Origin: Methanosarcinales archaeon
Lineage (GTDB): Archaea > Halobacteriota > Methanosarcinia > Methanosarcinales > Methanogasteraceae
Direction: 5' to 3'
Assembly (NCBI GenBank): GCA_030640725.1
Contig: DAOWIV010000225.1
Location: 1 to 6,938, forward strand
DNA: 6,938 nucleotides
Shown here in pieces: positions 4,305-6,938 of this stretch; the stretch's first letter is position 1; every line of letters begins with the position of its first letter. The translations under genes and the position numbers were made by a program. The notes under the pieces were generated by a model, which was not told the DNA's origin, searched no databases, and was given only the letters and a program-made list of their open reading frames with translations.

Positions 4305-6938
4305 CGAAGCGGTGCGATCCCTGCCCGGGATGTACATCGGAAGCACCGGACCTGTCGGGCTGCACCATCTCGTGAGCGAGGTCGTCGATAACAGCATCGA
4401 CGAGGCGATGGCAGGGCACTGTACTGAAATTGCGGTAACATTGGACCGGGACGGCTCTGTCACAGTATCTGATGACGGCAGGGGGATTCCGGTATACATA
4501 ATCGAAGATTACGGAAAGCCCGCTGTTGAGATCGTGATGACAGTGCTCCACGCCGGAGGAAAATTCGATAAAAGTACATACAAGGTCTCTGGTGGTCTGC
4601 ACGGTGTCGGTGTCTCTGTCGTGAACGCGCTATCCGAGTGGCTACGCGTCGAGATTCACAAGAACGGACGCGTACATTCCCAGGAATACGTGCGGGGGGC
4701 TCCGAAGTACGATCTAAAAGTCATAGGTGATACAGACCGTACAGGAACCGCGATCACGTTCAAGCCAGACCCCAGAATCTTCGAGGAGACTGAATTCTCT
4801 TTTGACACGCTCTCAAAACGGCTCCGCGAACTCGCTTACCTCAACCACGGCGTGCGGATCACGATCATGGACGAGCGGGGTGAACCATACCCGGAATCGG
4901 AGAATACGTACCAGTTTGACGGCGGGATCGTCTCGTTTGTTGAGTACCTGAACGAAAATAAAAGCACGCTTCACGATCCGGCATATTTCAAGAAACAGAA
5001 GGACGACACAGATATCGAGATTGCAATCCAGTACAACGAGGGATACTCGGATAATGTCCTGTCATTCGTGAACAGCATCAACACAAAGGAAGGCGGGACT
5101 CATCTGAGCGGCTTCAAGACCGCGCTTACAAGGTCGATCAACAAGTATGCGAAGGAGAACAACCTCGTGAAGAACGGCGATATCAGCGGAAGGGACACGC
5201 TTGAGGGTCTGACAGCCATAATCAGCGTGAAACTCGCAAACCCGCAGTTCGAAGGTCAGACCAAGATGAAACTCGGGAACATCGAAGTGAAAGGACTTGT
5301 CCAGTCGCTTGTTGGCGAGGGACTCGATGAATTTCTCGAAGAGAACCCGAAAACAGCGAAAAAGGTAATAGAGAAGATAATAGAGGCAGCCAAAGCGTGG
5401 TCTGCTGCAAAGAAGGCTCGGGAGCTCACACGGCGCAAAACCGCGCTTGAATCAGGGAGTCTCCCCGGGAAACTGGCTGATTGCTCTGAGCGGGATCCGG
5501 CAAAGAGCGAGATATATCTGGTCGAGGGCGACAGCGCGGGCGGTTGTTTTCATGGCGATACGGAGGTCGCTCTGGCGGATGGGCGTCGCCTGAGTTTCAA
5601 GGAAATTGTGACTGAGCAGTCAATGGGCAAGGATCACTTTTGTTACACCATCCGCCACAATGGGCAGGTAGGACTGGAGCGCATTTGCAATGCCCGAATG
5701 ACTATGACGAACGCTGAAGTGGTTCGGGTAACACTTGATACCGGCGAGACTCTGATTTGCACACCAGACCACCCCTTCATGCTACGTGATAATAGTTATA
5801 AACCGGCAGCCTCACTGACTCCGGATGACTCCCTCATGCCGCTGTATCGCAAGCTGTCGGATATCGGCGAATCGGGGATTACAATTAACGAGTATGAAAT
5901 GGCGTGGGATCCGCGCTCAGAGACCTGGCTCTTCACACATGTGTTGGCCGACTGGTATAACCGCTGGCAGGGTGTTTATGCGGAGGCGGACGGGGATCAC
6001 TGCCATCACACTGATTTTAACAAACACAATAACAATCCAACCAATATCCAACGACTGCCCAGCGATGAGCATATGGCGCTGCACAGAGTGCACATCAACC
6101 GGACACTGCACACGCCAGAAGCGATCGAGAAGTGTCGCAAGATTCATCAGAGTGAGGAATTCCGCGCCATGATGAGCGAGCGCATGATGCAGCCGGAGAC
6201 GCGGCAGATCATGTCCGAACAGGCAAAAGCGCAGTGGGAGGATGTTGCATACAAGGCTTACATGGTAGAAAGGTGGCGGGCGTTTTACGACGCGAACGAA
6301 GATTATCGCCGAGAGAATAATCAACGCCTGTACCAAGCGCAGCGTGAGTATTGGAGCGATGAAGACAATCGTCAGGCACAATCAGAGCGCGTTCGCCAGT
6401 ATTTTGCCGATCATCCAGAGGTACGGGAGACTTTTTCAGAATGCGCCAAGCAACAGTGGCAGGACGAAGATTTGCTGGAATGGCAGCGAGAAAAGACGCG
6501 GCAACAGTGGACACCCGAATTCCGGGCAAAGCGACGTGCGGCGCTGCACCGGACGTATTACGCCAAGACTATTACAGCTCTGAAGCGGTTCCAGATGGAG
6601 CAAGACGAACTGGACCTCGATTCCTATCGTGCCCATCGCCTTGCCACGCGAGATACAACACTTCTGCGCTTTGAGACCTTCTGCCAGCGATACTTTGACG
6701 GGGACGCGATACGGGCGCGTGAAGCCGTTGCGAACCACAACCATCGGATCGTTTCGGTCGAGCGTCTGGATGAGCGCGTGGATGTTTACGATATCGAGGT
6801 TCCTGGCACACACAATTTTGCGTTAGCAGGCGGCGTATTCGTGCATAATAGTGCCAAACAAGGACGGGATCGGAAGTTCCAGGCGATCCTGCCGCTCCGG
6901 GGCAAGATCCTGAATGTCGAGAAAGCCCGACTCCACAA
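4267..6938 (+). CDS. gyrB: DNA gyrase subunit B, interrupted by an intein, 3' end outside window
   Basis: The ATPase subunit of DNA gyrase, a type IIA topoisomerase that introduces negative supercoils together with GyrA. The frame has no stop from ATG 4267 to the window edge. The GHKL ATPase domain shows E38 and N42 in SEVVDNSIDEA, DDGRGIPV from 69, and GGLHGVGVS at 109-117. The transducer carries QTKMKLGN at 331-338, with K333 as the switch lysine. Toprim begins with EGDSAGG at 420-426 (catalytic E420) and resumes as SAKQGRDRKF after the intein. Host coding is therefore 4267-5544 plus 6850-6938, and the protein splices to restore the Toprim motif. TAA at 4258-4260 bounds the start. No good ribosome site precedes it, so initiation may be leaderless. 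The rest of Toprim and the C-terminal region lie beyond the window. Confidence 0.95.
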   Translation, partial: MENEERIRVLDGLEAVRSLPGMYIGSTGPVGLHHLVSEVVDNSIDEAMAGHCTEIAVTLDRDGSVTVSDDGRGIPVYIIEDYGKPAVEIVMTVLHAGGKFDKSTYKVSGGLHGVGVSVVNALSEWLRVEIHKNGRVHSQEYVRGAPKYDLKVIGDTDRTGTAITFKPDPRIFEETEFSFDTLSKRLRELAYLNHGVRITIMDERGEPYPESENTYQFDGGIVSFVEYLNENKSTLHDPAYFKKQKDDTDIEIAIQYNEGYSDNVLSFVNSINTKEGGTHLSGFKTALTRSINKYAKENNLVKNGDISGRDTLEGLTAIISVKLANPQFEGQTKMKLGNIEVKGLVQSLVGEGLDEFLEENPKTAKKVIEKIIEAAKAWSAAKKARELTRRKTALESGSLPGKLADCSERDPAKSEIYLVEGDSAGGCFHGDTEVALADGRRLSFKEIVTEQSMGKDHFCYTIRHNGQVGLERICNARMTMTNAEVVRVTLDTGETLICTPDHPFMLRDNSYKPAASLTPDDSLMPLYRKLSDIGESGITINEYEMAWDPRSETWLFTHVLADWYNRWQGVYAEADGDHCHHTDFNKHNNNPTNIQRLPSDEHMALHRVHINRTLHTPEAIEKCRKIHQSEEFRAMMSERMMQPETRQIMSEQAKAQWEDVAYKAYMVERWRAFYDANEDYRRENNQRLYQAQREYWSDEDNRQAQSERVRQYFADHPEVRETFSECAKQQWQDEDLLEWQREKTRQQWTPEFRAKRRAALHRTYYAKTITALKRFQMEQDELDLDSYRAHRLATRDTTLLRFETFCQRYFDGDAIRAREAVANHNHRIVSVERLDERVDVYDIEVPGTHNFALAGGVFVHNSAKQGRDRKFQAILPLRGKILNVEKARLH
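5992..6087 (+). other. HNH endonuclease motif of the intein
   Basis: Intein residues 150-181 read GDHCHHTDFNKHNNNP and then TNIQRLPSDEHMALHR. This fits the HNH_3-like pattern of an HH-x-D-x-N-K-x-N-N-x-P-x-N-(I/L) core followed by L-x(4)-H-x(3)-H. The metal and catalytic candidates are H154/H155, D157, N163 and H176/H180. All are present, so the endonuclease looks potentially active. Most GyrB-site homing relies on such a nuclease cutting intein-free alleles. Confidence 0.88.
6121..6580 (+). repeat. Degenerate protein repeat array downstream of the HNH motif
   Basis: Intein residues 193-345 hold about eight units, mostly 15-18 residues but one of about 24, with an aromatic residue, then an acidic cluster, then Arg and often Ser-Glu. 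Examples are AQWEDVAYKAY, EYWSDEDNRQAQSE, QYFADHPEVRETFSE, QQWQDEDLLEW and QQWTPEFRAKRR. Aromatics recur at residues 231, 248, 270, 287, 305, 322 and 339. Similar W-x-D-P-E-x-R repeats occur beside HNH nucleases and are thought to bind DNA. That role is inferred here. Confidence 0.65.

Larger units (their letters stand above)
5545..6849 (+). mobile_element. GyrB intein with HNH homing endonuclease
   Basis: A 435-residue protein intron in frame within gyrB, expected to excise itself after translation and join the two GyrB parts. Block A starts at Cys1 (CFHGDTEVALADG). Block B is TPDHPF at 73-78 with the conserved His76. Block F runs 413-435, from DVYDIEVPG through THNF to VHN, ending in His434-Asn435. 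The +1 host residue is Ser. All residues needed for splicing by the standard Cys1/Asn/Ser+1 chemistry are present. Between the splicing halves is an HNH endonuclease motif (about 150-180) and a repeat-rich helical region (193-345). Insertion between EGDSAGG and SAKQGRDR is a position already known for GyrB inteins in bacteria such as Synechocystis. Arginine codon use (2 AGA/AGG of 44) differs from the neighbours, suggesting recent transfer. Confidence 0.95.

Noticed and set aside
4143..4391. Plus-strand 82-codon frame starting at GTG 4143
   Set aside because: It overlaps the gyrB start in another frame, has no motif, and its second half is a shadow of the gyrB ATPase region.
5917..6381. Minus- and plus-strand short frames within 5825-6826
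   Set aside because: All overlap the intein frame, whose motifs are clear in the gyrB reading frame. None shows its own motif or ribosome site.
1..6938. CRISPR arrays, tRNA or rRNA genes, insertion sequences
   Set aside because: I saw no regular repeat-spacer pattern, no tRNA-like cloverleaf ending, and no transposase or terminal inverted repeats. The only mobile element supported is the intein.

Overview
This window most likely comes from a euryarchaeon of the gyrase-bearing groups (methanogen or ANME-like lineages). The evidence is an archaeal-style gene set: a Mrp/Nbp35 ATPase beside a NifX-like FeMo-cofactor-domain protein and a tiny zinc-ribbon protein. The Shine-Dalgarno sites are of the GGTGA/GAGGTGA type, an A/T-rich TATA-like box lies upstream of phoU, and a gyrB gene is present. 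The exact taxon cannot be read from the sequence. All genes I accept are on the + strand.

Layout. (1) 1-379: the degraded C-terminal part of a family 2 glycosyltransferase, interrupted by in-frame TAA and TAG codons. (2) 546-1911: a compact three-gene cluster of zinc-ribbon protein, Mrp/Nbp35-type Fe-S carrier ATPase and NifX/NafY-like protein, probably an operon linked to iron-sulfur or metal-cofactor handling. (3) 1912-2107: a G-rich spacer followed by a probable promoter. (4) 2108-4077: phoU, a small three-helix membrane protein of unknown function, and a membrane-anchored family 2 glycosyltransferase, packed with gaps of 2-3 bases and so probably co-transcribed. (5) 4078-4266: a spacer with short repeats, including a displaced copy of part of the gyrB 5' end. 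(6) 4267-6938: gyrB, open to the window edge, interrupted inside the Toprim motif by a 435-residue intein.

The main find is the gyrB intein (5545-6849). The reading frame has no stop before the window ends. The host protein is cut exactly between EGDSAGG and SAKQGRDR, in the active site of the gyrase Toprim domain. The intein has both splicing blocks, an HNH homing-endonuclease motif, and an array of about eight aromatic/acidic repeats of 15-24 residues that is probably a DNA-binding extension. Its arginine codon use (2 AGA/AGG of 44) differs from the three host genes counted (16 of 54), which fits horizontal arrival. I see no clearly new multi-gene system. The other points worth attention are the relic of gyrB codons 6-13 in front of gyrB, the amber codon in the glycosyltransferase remnant, and a glycine-rich tail beyond the stop of the NifX-like gene.
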